Positions 1 through 6,359 of a DNA stretch of 11,193 nucleotides are shown here, piece by piece; within the stretch, counting starts at the first letter, position 1, and each line of letters begins with the position of its first letter. The position numbers and the translations under genes are program-made. This DNA is from Lachnospiraceae bacterium. GTDB lineage: Bacteria > Bacillota > Clostridia > Lachnospirales > Lachnospiraceae. Where the stretch lies: the NCBI GenBank assembly GCA_015057205.1, contig SVEW01000073.1, positions 1 through 11,193 of the forward strand. The letters run 5' to 3'. The notes below the pieces were generated by a model. It was not told the origin of the DNA. It did not search any database and saw only the letters and a list, made by a program, of their open reading frames with translations.

Positions 1-862
1 TTACCATCTTTCGAACGTCTTTTATTCTTCCAAAAGCAGCGGTAATAACCGGTGTTCCCACAACCACCACAAATCCGTTAACACTGGTCATCATACCAAA
101 CCAGGTAGCGCCATCTGCACCATATAAGTGTTCCATGTTAAGGGGAAGCAAATAGTTAAACTGGGAATACACCAGTCCTGCAAGCCCTGTGGCAATAAAA
201 TACAGGAAAAATGTTTTTCGTTCCTTTAACACATCCCAAAGTCTGGCTCCCTCCTGCTTTTCTTCATATTTGCTGATATTCTTTTTCTCCACCTGCAGAC
301 GCTTTACAAAGAAGAAAATTAGTATGGTTGAAGAAAATGTTGCAATGGACGTTATGAAAAATGCAACATTTAAATAATGCTTTAACAACAGTCCTCCCAA
401 GGTCGGTGCCAGAACCAGTCCCAGATTTCCTCCTAAATACTGGAGGCTATAGGCATGTTCCCGGCTATCCCCATCGCTTAAGTCTGCCACAATGGCATCA
501 TAAGACGGGCCTTCGATTGTGGCAAACACACCCGCCACATAAAACAGAACCACACTGACAATTGAAAGTGGAATAATTCCGCAAATAAAGAAACAGATAA
601 CCGTTACCATATCGCAACAAATGATAACCCACTTTCTATTTAAAGAATCCGCCACTTTTCCACCAAGTAATACCATTGGCAACTGTACAATCCCCATGAC
701 CATGGAAATCGTAGCAATCATAGTGGCTGAATAACCTAATTTGTTTTTTAATATTAGCGTCATAATCGGCCAAATCAGCGATCCCATGCTGGTCACGATA
801 CGACCGAAGAACAAAATATAAATCTCCTTGCTCAAATTTTTGTATTGCTGTAAAAATCTCAT
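1..862 (-). CDS. MFS transporter, C-terminal part cut off by the window edge
   Basis: The frame is open from an ATG at 862 to the window edge, giving 287 codons and no stop, so roughly the last third of a normal ~400-residue major facilitator is missing. The start is preceded by AAAGGAG at a 6-7 nt spacing. The protein is very hydrophobic, with segments near residues 14-38 and 45-67. An MFS motif A follows (GGKVADSLNRKW, residues 67-78: Gly, Asp72 and the Arg-Lys pair in the loop between helices 2 and 3). Later hydrophobic stretches (IICCDMVTVICFFICG, VAFFITSIATFSSTILIFFF) fit helices 3-6, and a charged stretch with KYEEKQEG fits the central cytoplasmic loop. The family moves small solutes or drugs by ion coupling across the cytoplasmic membrane; a drug-efflux role is a guess from general resemblance. 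It lies downstream of repeat array 1, which separates it from the transglutaminase gene. Confidence 0.88.
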   Translation of the reverse strand, partial: MRFLQQYKNLSKEIYILFFGRIVTSMGSLIWPIMTLILKNKLGYSATMIATISMVMGIVQLPMVLLGGKVADSLNRKWVIICCDMVTVICFFICGIIPLSIVSVVLFYVAGVFATIEGPSYDAIVADLSDGDSREHAYSLQYLGGNLGLVLAPTLGGLLLKHYLNVAFFITSIATFSSTILIFFFVKRLQVEKKNISKYEEKQEGARLWDVLKERKTFFLYFIATGLAGLVYSQFNYLLPLNMEHLYGADGATWFGMMTSVNGFVVVVGTPVITAAFGRIKDVRKMV

Positions 863-925
863 GTATTGCTCCTTTTGTTTCTCTTTCCTTCCCCTTGCGC
901 TTTGGGGGCGCTGCTTTTCAATTTC

Positions 926-1278
926 CTACCATTCAACTATTATTTGCGATTTGGAACGTAACCGAAAAAAGCCGGATTTCAAAATTACGTACTTTTTGCC
1001 CCTTTTTGCCTTATACGGACGTAACATCTTATGATTGGATTGCTAAATAGCAGATTTTTTTACCACTTGCATTTGCGTTTCGTGGTGTTTAAATGCATTT
1101 GCACTGATTTTGCAACCTTCCAACACACGCAAATTCGCACTTTGGTATGTAATGCTCGTAATCCGGCTTTTTTTTCTTACGTTCCAAAACCTCATACACA
1201 TGCTTATGGACGGTAATTTTAAAATCCAACACTTTTTACTTACATACCATAAATCACTTTTCATAGTATTGCACGTAA
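926..1278 (-). repeat. Intergenic six-unit hairpin repeat array, copy 1 (353 bp)
   Basis: On the minus strand the element begins TTACGTGC directly after the TAA of the transglutaminase gene and ends in GTAG. Unit starts fall at 1278, 1216, 1152, about 1088, 1024 and 961, a period of 62-64 bp. Units with clear ends are 1240-1278, 1177-1216, 985-1024 and 926-961. Unit 1 arms TTACGTGC and GGTATGTAA pair over eight positions with two G-U wobbles. The unit at 985-1024 is closed by TTACGT with ACGTAA. The fourth unit keeps an inner TACCAC/GTGGTG pair (1061-1066 with 1082-1087). Arms also match between units: GGAACGTAA at the end of unit 2 is the exact complement of TTACGTTCC starting unit 6. Copy 3 has the same length and is recognisably similar along its length. 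The remaining 63 bp to the MFS start (863-925) hold its ribosome binding site and no clear promoter. Function unknown. Confidence 0.85.
953..1185. repeat. Long inverted repeat inside array 1
   Basis: Positions 953-979 and 1159-1185 are inverted complements over 27 nt with 23 matches, separated by 179 bp. The match covers one unit arm (GGAACGTAA) plus the neighbouring A-rich spacer and a GCCGGATT block. Array 3 keeps a weaker version of the same pairing (around 6036-6062 and 6239-6266). In RNA this could bring unit 2 and unit 6 together and fold units 3-5 into a closed domain. Confidence 0.7.
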
Positions 1279-2262
1279 TTAATCTCCTGTTTCCGGAATA
1301 ACATCATCATTGAGTATTATCGCATTCTCTCTTGTCACATCAACTTCCATCCACTCCCCATTCACACGCACCTCATTCCAGACATGTCCTCCACCATAAC
1401 GGTATCCAGTAACTACCTGTGCTTCTATACCAAGCATACTACACAGTTGTTGCACCAATTTCGCATTTCCTTCACACACACTCTTTTTATAAAAGATTGG
1501 TCCGATTAAATTATGATTTTCTATTTTGACATCTTCTCTATCATCGTCATCATATTCCAAGTTATCCGATATTTTTTCAACGATTGCCTTCACTTTCTGC
1601 TCTGTAGGTAGTTCCGCCAATCCTTCTGCCATATCCTCAAGTGCATTGATCACACGTGTATACGTTTCCACGTCGTAGATATCATTCGTAACCTTTTGAA
1701 TCTTTTCCAGCTCCAGTTGTATTGGTTCTGCCTCCGGATACATCCGCTTTAATTCTTCTACCAAATGCTGTTCTTGCTTATCATAGTATGCTATCTGTCC
1801 TACCATAACAGCCTCTATGGAATACCGTTCTTGTAACTCCCTAAACTGTTTTATCGAGAGCTCCGCAACTGTATTGATTCGCAAAACAACCTTTTCATCC
1901 GCCAGATTCATTTCTTCAAGGGCTTGTTTCGTCACAAGGATATGTGCTCGTCTGTTAATCTGACGATATTTCTCATGGTCTTGCAAATTACAAATGCGCA
2001 CATAACAGTCATTGCTAAATTCCTTCCACAATCCCTGCTTCATTTTGGCATAGCTTTTCACATCAGAAAAATACACCAAAAAACTTGAGCCTGTTATCTT
2101 ACGGATATCCAAAAAATCCTTTTTCAATTGCCTCTGGGCTAACCACCCTTTCGGCATATTTATCTGATAATGGATAAATGTGATGTCATACAGAAATGGA
2201 TATTTCCCATAATATCGCCGCAACACATGGCTTCTAAGCCTTAAATTCGCGTTCCCTTTCAT
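1279..2262 (-). CDS. Transglutaminase-like (papain-fold) domain protein
   Basis: A 327-residue protein. The C-terminal third carries the transglutaminase-core pattern: Cys263 in SVCEGNA, followed by a helix rich in Leu; His293 in GGGHVWNEV; and Asp308 in WMEVDVT. This is the Cys-His-Asp triad in the order and spacing usual for bacterial transglutaminase-like enzymes, which are mostly cysteine peptidases or amidases. The N-terminal ~180 residues are not recognised. They include a short hydrophobic run (VLRINTVAELSI, near residue 125) but no signal peptide, so the protein is probably cytosolic. The ATG lies inside the ATGA overlap with the metallopeptidase stop, with AGGAG seven bases upstream, so translation of the two is probably coupled. 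That suggests a functional pair of peptidase-like enzymes; the substrate cannot be told. The stop codon abuts repeat array 1. Confidence 0.85.
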   Translation of the reverse strand: MKGNANLRLRSHVLRRYYGKYPFLYDITFIHYQINMPKGWLAQRQLKKDFLDIRKITGSSFLVYFSDVKSYAKMKQGLWKEFSNDCYVRICNLQDHEKYRQINRRAHILVTKQALEEMNLADEKVVLRINTVAELSIKQFRELQERYSIEAVMVGQIAYYDKQEQHLVEELKRMYPEAEPIQLELEKIQKVTNDIYDVETYTRVINALEDMAEGLAELPTEQKVKAIVEKISDNLEYDDDDREDVKIENHNLIGPIFYKKSVCEGNAKLVQQLCSMLGIEAQVVTGYRYGGGHVWNEVRVNGEWMEVDVTRENAIILNDDVIPETGD

Positions 2263-3137
2263 TTTTTTCTCCTGTTCTCATAATCACAATCCTCTCTGGT
2301 TTCCAAATTTCGTTTTACATCCTCAATCTCATAGCAAATAATATTGTCAAATGTATCCTTTTTTAAAATTTCTCTAACGAATCGCGTCCCCAGATAATAT
2401 CCCACATCTGGCTGTCCTTCAAAACTCACCCAGTCACCGAAATACCGCTGATTCTCGCTCGTCATTGTATTCCTATCGTTTGCAAAAGCCTCTGCAATTT
2501 CACAAACATGGTCATCGCACCAGTTTTTCCAACCGTCCTTGTCCTGATGAAAATAGTTTGCATCTCCCACCAGTTCCTGCTCAAATACCATGGCAATTCC
2601 TTCCGTAAAAAGCTGCCATAGCCACTTATCTGCTCCCTGCAGTTCATCCCTGGTAAGAACTCCAAACTGTGACTGATACACATGCCCCAACTCATGTAGC
2701 ACAAGACCGTTCATATGATCAAGGTCACCCCAGCCAAGCTCCATAATTTTCTCAATTCCCATCAACACAGACCGTCGCCCGTCAATATCCGTAACCCAAC
2801 CAGCTCCGTTACAGAGCCCCAGATACAAAATGATATCTGCATCCGGCACCCGTCCGAAACACTTTCGAATTTTTTCCTCTGCATCCGCGGTTATTTTTTG
2901 AAAAGATTCTGCCACTTTTGCCATACCAGCCTCATCCTCCGGCACTGCATTTAACACCGGCAAAAAATAGTTTTCCCAGGTATACCCTGCTGCCACAACC
3001 TCTTCCATATCCGCAAGGCAAAGTTTCTTCGCCCCCGGTGGAAGCATATCCATATAGGTTTTCCATTTTTCTAAGTCAAACCTACCGCCATCATAGGCTG
3101 CAAAGATTTCGCTGCTTGTATCTATGATTCGAAACAT
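2259..3137 (-). CDS. Zinc metallopeptidase with HExxH motif (gluzincin type)
   Basis: A 292-residue protein with HELGH at residues 148-152 (zinc ligands His148 and His152, catalytic Glu149). A second conserved helix LFTEGIAMVFEQ follows, where Glu179 is the likely third zinc ligand. This HExxH plus downstream Glu arrangement is that of gluzincin peptidases, including predicted zinc-dependent proteases such as the DUF2268-like and DUF5700-like groups. I cannot decide between these by eye. A later GYYLGTRFVREIL helix resembles the C-terminal part of such proteins. No signal peptide or membrane segment is visible, so a cytosolic place is likely. The start at 3137 has GGGAGG at a good spacing. 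It overlaps the transglutaminase-like gene by ATGA. A MITE-like element (3166-3308) lies just upstream, between this gene and the ASCH fusion. Confidence 0.87.
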   Translation of the reverse strand: MFRIIDTSSEIFAAYDGGRFDLEKWKTYMDMLPPGAKKLCLADMEEVVAAGYTWENYFLPVLNAVPEDEAGMAKVAESFQKITADAEEKIRKCFGRVPDADIILYLGLCNGAGWVTDIDGRRSVLMGIEKIMELGWGDLDHMNGLVLHELGHVYQSQFGVLTRDELQGADKWLWQLFTEGIAMVFEQELVGDANYFHQDKDGWKNWCDDHVCEIAEAFANDRNTMTSENQRYFGDWVSFEGQPDVGYYLGTRFVREILKKDTFDNIICYEIEDVKRNLETREDCDYENRRKK

Positions 3138-3154
3138 ATATATTCCTCCCTTGC

Positions 3155-3319
3155 TACCCTCTATTTAGTTAATTGCGAAACTCTTATGCCACGAACGTGG
3201 CATGTTGAATTTGCATAAAAATCGTTCTCGCAAGTTAACTTGCAGAGACGATTTATTATGCAAATTTCTCATGCGGCATTCGCCGCAGAGCAGTTTCGCA
3301 AATACCTATACCCTCTATT
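3155..3319. repeat. 11-bp direct repeat flanking the MITE-like element (candidate target-site duplication)
   Basis: TACCCTCTATT occurs at 3155-3165 and again at 3309-3319, exactly on either side of the palindromic element. A perfect 11-bp duplication in these two places is the usual footprint of an insertion by a transposase. The right copy ends just outside the stop codon of the ASCH fusion gene (3321-3323). Confidence 0.7.
3166..3308. mobile_element. MITE-like palindromic element with three hairpins
   Basis: A 143-bp non-coding element. The outer stem is TTGCGAAAC (3173-3181) with GTTTCGCAA (3293-3301), and imperfect terminal repeats extend outward to a TA at each end. Inside are three hairpins. 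One is ATGCCACG/CGTGGCAT (3186-3203). The large central one has AATTTGCATAA (3208-3218) pairing with TTATGCAAATT (3256-3266), capped by the 14-bp palindrome GCAAGTTAACTTGC (3230-3243). The third is TGCGGC/GCCGCA (3272-3287). The layout is a closed cloverleaf. No open reading frame lies within it, so it would have to be moved by a transposase acting in trans. It has no tRNA features apart from the overall shape. It could alternatively be a transcribed structured spacer or a terminator-like boundary. Confidence 0.75.
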
Positions 3320-3320
3320 G

Positions 3321-4427
3321 TTATCTTACAACCTCATATTTTAACCGAATATAGGAATCCTCTAACACAACACATTCTTTGAGTTTTAATACTCCCAGTT
3401 CCGATAACGCATTTAGGGACGTTATGGATTTCCCATCAATCAGTGTTGCCGTCTCTTTGCCACCTACCAATACCGGTGCAACAACCACATCCACGAAATC
3501 AAACAACTTCTCTTTCAGTAACCATCCGTTAACGGTTCCACCGGATTGGATGGTTAATCGTTCGCATCCGTAATCATTCTTTAATCTTTTAAAAGCCTCT
3601 TTCAGGCAAAAGCTTTCCTGATAAATGATATGCAAATTCTCTTCCCTTACTTGAAATGCAGGATGCTTTGGATTCGAAGTTATGATAACCGCCTGCTTCG
3701 CCAACGCACAAAAGTATCTTACCCCATGTTCTGTGAGATGATTATTATCAAGCAAAACAAATGAGACAGGTGTTTTTGACGGCATATCTTTTTCATTGAC
3801 CCCCATTTTTGCCTGCACGCGCCCGGTATTAAAAGACCACAAATCCGTTGTCTGCTCAATTTCATAATACTGGTGCAATCCTTCTTTCACGCCGCCTATT
3901 TTGGGTAAATCCTGATCATAATCCAACGCATCCGTTGAACCGGTACTAATCTTACCGTCCACGGACATTAACATAAACAAGGTTGTGATGGGTCTATCCT
4001 CTTTTTCCTTATATACTAGCTCGAATTCTTCACAAAGTAGCTCAAGATTCTCATCAAATGGTTTTCCGATTTCCTTTAATTCCTCCTCGAAGAATGCCAC
4101 ATGTACTTTTTTCCAGTACTCATAGGACCTGTCACCTTCCCCTTCCTTATAGGCATGCTCCGCGGTTACGTCTTTAAATAGTGTACGATATACCTTTGTT
4201 GTTTTGGTGATGCAAACGGCATTCTCGTCTTCATCCAGAATGATGTTGTATTCGCCCACCTTCGGTATTTCTTCACCCTCTAACTCATACCACAAATATG
4301 CGGAACAAGTCGCCGTCTTAATGCCATCCTTCACAAGCTGTGCTAACCCATTCGGATCGCCGCCAAAACTCCATGCATCATACTCTCCGGTTAAACCGGA
4401 TAACTCCCACATTTTTTCTGCTGTCAT
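3321..4427 (-). CDS. Fusion of an ASCH domain with a RibD C-terminal/dihydrofolate-reductase-like domain
   Basis: A 368-residue protein in two parts. Residues 1-139 look like a complete stand-alone ASCH protein: WSFGGDPNGLAQLVKDGIKTAT is the characteristic start, the end is the usual EEFELVY, and Tyr-Trp (residues 104-105) precedes the last helix. ASCH domains form a beta-barrel related to PUA; some bind RNA and some, such as E. coli YqfB, are amidohydrolases of modified nucleosides. After a charged linker (KEKEDR, 140-145) residues 146-366 match the RibD_C/DHFR-like fold. SVDGKIS (155-161) is the substrate-site segment, and LTIQSGGTVNGWLL plus PVLVGGKETATL (Gly322-Gly323) are the NADPH-binding segments. 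It is probably a cytosolic NADPH-dependent reductase whose substrate is unknown. GGAGG precedes the ATG. The stop of a truncated gene lies only 3 nt upstream of the ATG. A two-gene frameshift is excluded because one frame runs through. Confidence 0.86.
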   Translation of the reverse strand: MTAEKMWELSGLTGEYDAWSFGGDPNGLAQLVKDGIKTATCSAYLWYELEGEEIPKVGEYNIILDEDENAVCITKTTKVYRTLFKDVTAEHAYKEGEGDRSYEYWKKVHVAFFEEELKEIGKPFDENLELLCEEFELVYKEKEDRPITTLFMLMSVDGKISTGSTDALDYDQDLPKIGGVKEGLHQYYEIEQTTDLWSFNTGRVQAKMGVNEKDMPSKTPVSFVLLDNNHLTEHGVRYFCALAKQAVIITSNPKHPAFQVREENLHIIYQESFCLKEAFKRLKNDYGCERLTIQSGGTVNGWLLKEKLFDFVDVVVAPVLVGGKETATLIDGKSITSLNALSELGVLKLKECVVLEDSYIRLKYEVVR

Positions 4428-4430
4428 AAT

Positions 4431-4571
4431 TTATTCCCTCCAAGTTCTATAACGCTCTTTTCCCCACCAGTTCGGCATAAGTTCTTTCAGCGTTACCGTT
4501 TCCCGGCTCTCAAAATCTACCAGGCTTTCCATGTTCTCAGCTTCCAACGCGCATAGATAAAAGGCGTCACC
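4431..4571 (-). pseudogene. C-terminal remnant of an unrecognised gene
   Basis: Reading the minus strand from 4571 to the TAA at 4431-4433 gives 46 residues of protein-like sequence (GDAFYLCALEAENMES..., ending ELMPNWWGKERYRTWRE). An in-frame TGA lies immediately before it and there is no start with a ribosome binding site. It ends 3 nt before the ATG of the ASCH fusion and contains that gene's GGAGG, the arrangement of a translationally coupled upstream gene. The 5' part has been lost; array 2 ends at 4601, 30 bp upstream. I do not recognise the family. The alternative is a fortuitous open frame, but the composition (Trp, Tyr, acidic and basic residues) and spacing favour a remnant. Confidence 0.5.
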
Positions 4572-4600
4572 TCAACGAATAGTTGTCGAAAATGAAATTT

Positions 4601-4954
4601 CTACACGCAAAAAAGCAGAAAATCAAATTTGCACGTAATGCATTTGTGTGCTTTTCAAAAAATGTACACGCATAATTATAAATCTACAAATATGCACGTA
4701 ACCATCCTTTCTGCTTTTCATTCTTTTTACCCCCGCAATCAGTGTTCTTTAAATACAGCCGTAATCCTCCACCTTTGTACAGCTACCTGAGTACATGCGT
4801 TTTTTCTTTTTTTCAAATTTACACGTAAGAAATTTCGATTTCATAAATATTGCTTACATGCAAAATAGTAAAATTTTCATAATGCACGTAACATTTTTCC
4901 ATATCACAAATTTTCCCTACGTGCATTTTTCCGTTTCGTGAATTCGACACGTAA
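4601..4954 (-). repeat. Intergenic six-unit hairpin repeat array, copy 2 (354 bp), the most regular
   Basis: Six 38-nt units, in transcription order: 4917-4954, 4854-4891, 4791-4828, 4727-4764, 4664-4701 and 4601-4638. Starts are spaced 63, 63, 64, 63 and 63 bp, so each unit is followed by about 25 nt of spacer. Each unit has an 11-nt left arm, a 16-nt loop and an 11-nt right arm. Left arms start TTACGTG (degenerate TTACGGC in the fourth) and right arms end GTAA, GTAG or GTAC. The last unit pairs at 11 of 11 positions (TTACGTGCAAA with TTTGCGTGTAG) and the fifth at 10, both using G-U and U-G pairs. The first three pair at 8, 9 and 7 positions, and the fourth mainly at the TTAC/GTAA end. The wobbles work only in the minus-strand RNA. 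The array lies 17 nt after the GNAT stop and before the gene remnant. Function unknown. Confidence 0.88.
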
Positions 4955-4971
4955 AATATGTTATATGTATC

Positions 4972-5496
4972 CTAGTCACATGCGTATCGCATGGTATACG
5001 CTCTTTCATCAACGTGACCATTCAAAACGCATACCGCTGGATCTTTAAAAATTTCAAAGCCACATGCCAAATGCAACTTTAAAGATGCCTCATTTTTCTT
5101 ATTCACGGTATCCGTTATTTCAAAGCTGCCATCTTCTTTCAGCTTTCCAAAAAGGAGATTCATCATTTTCTTTGCATAACCTTTTCTTCGATACTCAGGT
5201 GCCGTTTCCAGGGCTTCCGCATAAAACGTATTCTTCTTTCCTTCAACAGGGAATAACCGGATTGCTGAAATCCAGTTTCCCTCTTCTTCTAAAACATAGT
5301 AAATATTTCCTTCTTTACTAAAAAAATCCGTTTTTAAATAATCATGGAATTTCTGTTCAACCTTTCGCAATCCTGCCAGGCGATCCGTCTCATCTGGAAA
5401 AAAATAAGAGATGTTCTCCTCATTTCCTTCTCTGTAAATTTCCATCAGCTTTTGAAGATTCATTGATTCCAGTGTCACAAACTTTAAAATTTCCAT
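4972..5496 (-). CDS. GNAT-family N-acetyltransferase
   Basis: A 174-residue single GNAT domain. The beta4-alpha3 acetyl-CoA pyrophosphate loop is clear: ALETAPEYRRKGYAKKMM, with RRKGYA at residues 103-108 (R-x-x-G-x-A). It is followed by the helix MMNLLFGKL and the late segment NEASLKLHLACGFEIF, the usual N-x-x-x-x-x-x-x-x-x-GF end of motif B. The enzyme transfers acetyl from acetyl-CoA to an amine in the cytosol; its substrate cannot be read from sequence. It starts 15 nt downstream of the 5512-5934 gene with GGAAGGGA before the ATG, so the two are one operon. Repeat array 2 follows the TAG stop. It is one of three separate GNAT genes in the window, none closely similar to another. Confidence 0.9.
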   Translation of the reverse strand: MEILKFVTLESMNLQKLMEIYREGNEENISYFFPDETDRLAGLRKVEQKFHDYLKTDFFSKEGNIYYVLEEEGNWISAIRLFPVEGKKNTFYAEALETAPEYRRKGYAKKMMNLLFGKLKEDGSFEITDTVNKKNEASLKLHLACGFEIFKDPAVCVLNGHVDERAYTMRYACD

Positions 5497-5511
5497 ATCT
5501 TTCCCTTCCTT

Positions 5512-5934
5512 TCAAATCCGATACATCATATCGCCCCTGTTCCAGATGCACATAATCCCGAAAAGTGGAGCATTCTCACCTTGCCATATCCACCCCTGAT
5601 AGGTTGTATCATATCCGGAATATCCTTCTGTTACTATTTCGAACTCTGCCTCCGGATACCGCTTCTTAAATTCCTCAAACGACAGGGATTCTCCGGAAAA
5701 AGATTTTTCTCCTTCATATCCATAAGGGGTATGAAACACCAGGATTTTGCACTCTTCTAAGTCCGTTTTTGTAAATTCAATTACTCCCGGGAACCACTTT
5801 TCTTCCCCATCAGAATACTGAAAAATACGATCCATCTTCAATATCAAGTTGTCATTCTCCATCTCAATCTTCACGATTCTGCTATCGTGTAAGCTGAATG
5901 GAAGATCACTTTTTCTGTTTTTCATATAATCCAT
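5512..5934 (-). CDS. Uncharacterised 140-residue protein
   Basis: I do not recognise the family with confidence. The N-terminal part (SLHDSRIVKIEMENDNLILKMD cut here to its pattern: Leu-His-Asp-Ser at 15-18, then alternating charged and hydrophobic residues) is typical of small beta-rich cytosolic proteins beginning with an 'LHDS' strand. The remainder is rich in aromatic residues (WFPGV, YSGYDTTYQGWIW) and acidic residues. No signal peptide, membrane segment or catalytic motif is visible. I chose the ATG at 5934 because AAGGAGG lies 8 nt upstream; a longer reading from a GTG at 5979 has no such site. Such small acidic proteins are sometimes immunity proteins, but no toxin is next to it. It is co-transcribed with the following GNAT (15-nt gap). 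Confidence 0.75.
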   Translation of the reverse strand: MDYMKNRKSDLPFSLHDSRIVKIEMENDNLILKMDRIFQYSDGEEKWFPGVIEFTKTDLEECKILVFHTPYGYEGEKSFSGESLSFEEFKKRYPEAEFEIVTEGYSGYDTTYQGWIWQGENAPLFGIMCIWNRGDMMYRI

Positions 5935-6006
5935 AATCTCTTCCTCCTTACCTCTGTAAAAACTCGTCCATAAGTCCACCTATATCCCAACAACTCTCTT
6001 TTTTAC

Positions 6007-6359
6007 CTACCATTCGATTATAACTAGTAATTTGGAACGTAACCAAAAAGAGTCGGATTTCAAAATTACGTTCATTTCGTTAGATTTCACTTTACCCGCA
6101 CGTAACGATTTATAATTGGAATGCGAAATTTTCCATTTTTTCTCCGCTCGTCGTCCACGCAAGTGGTGGTCAGTTTCTATTCTGACGCTTTCTCTACACT
6201 CCAAAATGCATGAAATCCGACTTTGGTATGTATGAATGGCTATCCGGTTGTTTTTTCTTACGTGCCATATTCCCAAATACATTCTCATGGAAGGTAATTT
6301 TAAAAACCAACACTTTTGGGTTACGAACCATATAATCATTTTTGCAATATAGCATGTAA
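6007..6359 (-). repeat. Intergenic six-unit hairpin repeat array, copy 3 (353 bp)
   Basis: The element begins TTACATGC directly after the TAA of the RimJ-type GNAT and ends in GTAG at 6007. Recognisable unit boundaries are 6321-6359, 6258-6297, a start near 6233, 6066-6105 and 6007-6042. Unit lengths (39, 40, 40, 36) and start offsets (62, 64, then 128 for two units, 63) are the same as in copy 1. Shared blocks include AAAGTGTTGG, TTTTAAAATTACC, GTAATTTTGAAATCCG and GGTTACGTTCCAAAT. The inner hairpin CCAC/GTGG (6155-6166) corresponds to TACCAC/GTGGTG of copy 1. Arm pairing is poorer than in copy 2, with internal mismatches. The 72 bp from 5935 to 6006 hold the ribosome binding site of the next gene and a short reading frame ending LMDEFLQR at a TAA; no clear promoter. 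Confidence 0.85.

Noticed and set aside
892..909. Terminator hairpin before the MFS gene (CCCC/GGGG)
   Set aside because: The stem is only four or five pairs with a 9-nt loop, and no T-run follows on either strand.
1043..1264. Minus-strand frame of 73 codons in array 1 whose protein resembles that of 6007-6339
   Set aside because: Both frames lie wholly inside the repeat arrays, lack a ribosome binding site, and stay in phase because the arrays have equal length and a ~63-bp period (21 codons). The similarity is explained by the repeat homology.
3173..3301. tRNA gene suggested by the cloverleaf shape
   Set aside because: No anticodon arm with a 7-nt loop, no T-arm TTC motif and wrong stem sizes; the flanking direct repeats fit a mobile element better.
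4601..4954. CRISPR array
   Set aside because: The repeats are 38 nt but strongly diverged, are hairpins with variable loops, and the ~25-nt spacers are too short and AT-rich; no cas genes are nearby.
5935..5979. GTG-start extension of the 5512-5934 gene
   Set aside because: The ATG at 5934 has AAGGAGG at ideal spacing; the extension contains that site and has none of its own.
6007..6339. Minus-strand frame of 110 codons covering array 3
   Set aside because: No ribosome binding site, odd composition, and it ends at the GTAG that ends the repeat. The equivalent frame in array 2 has early stops.
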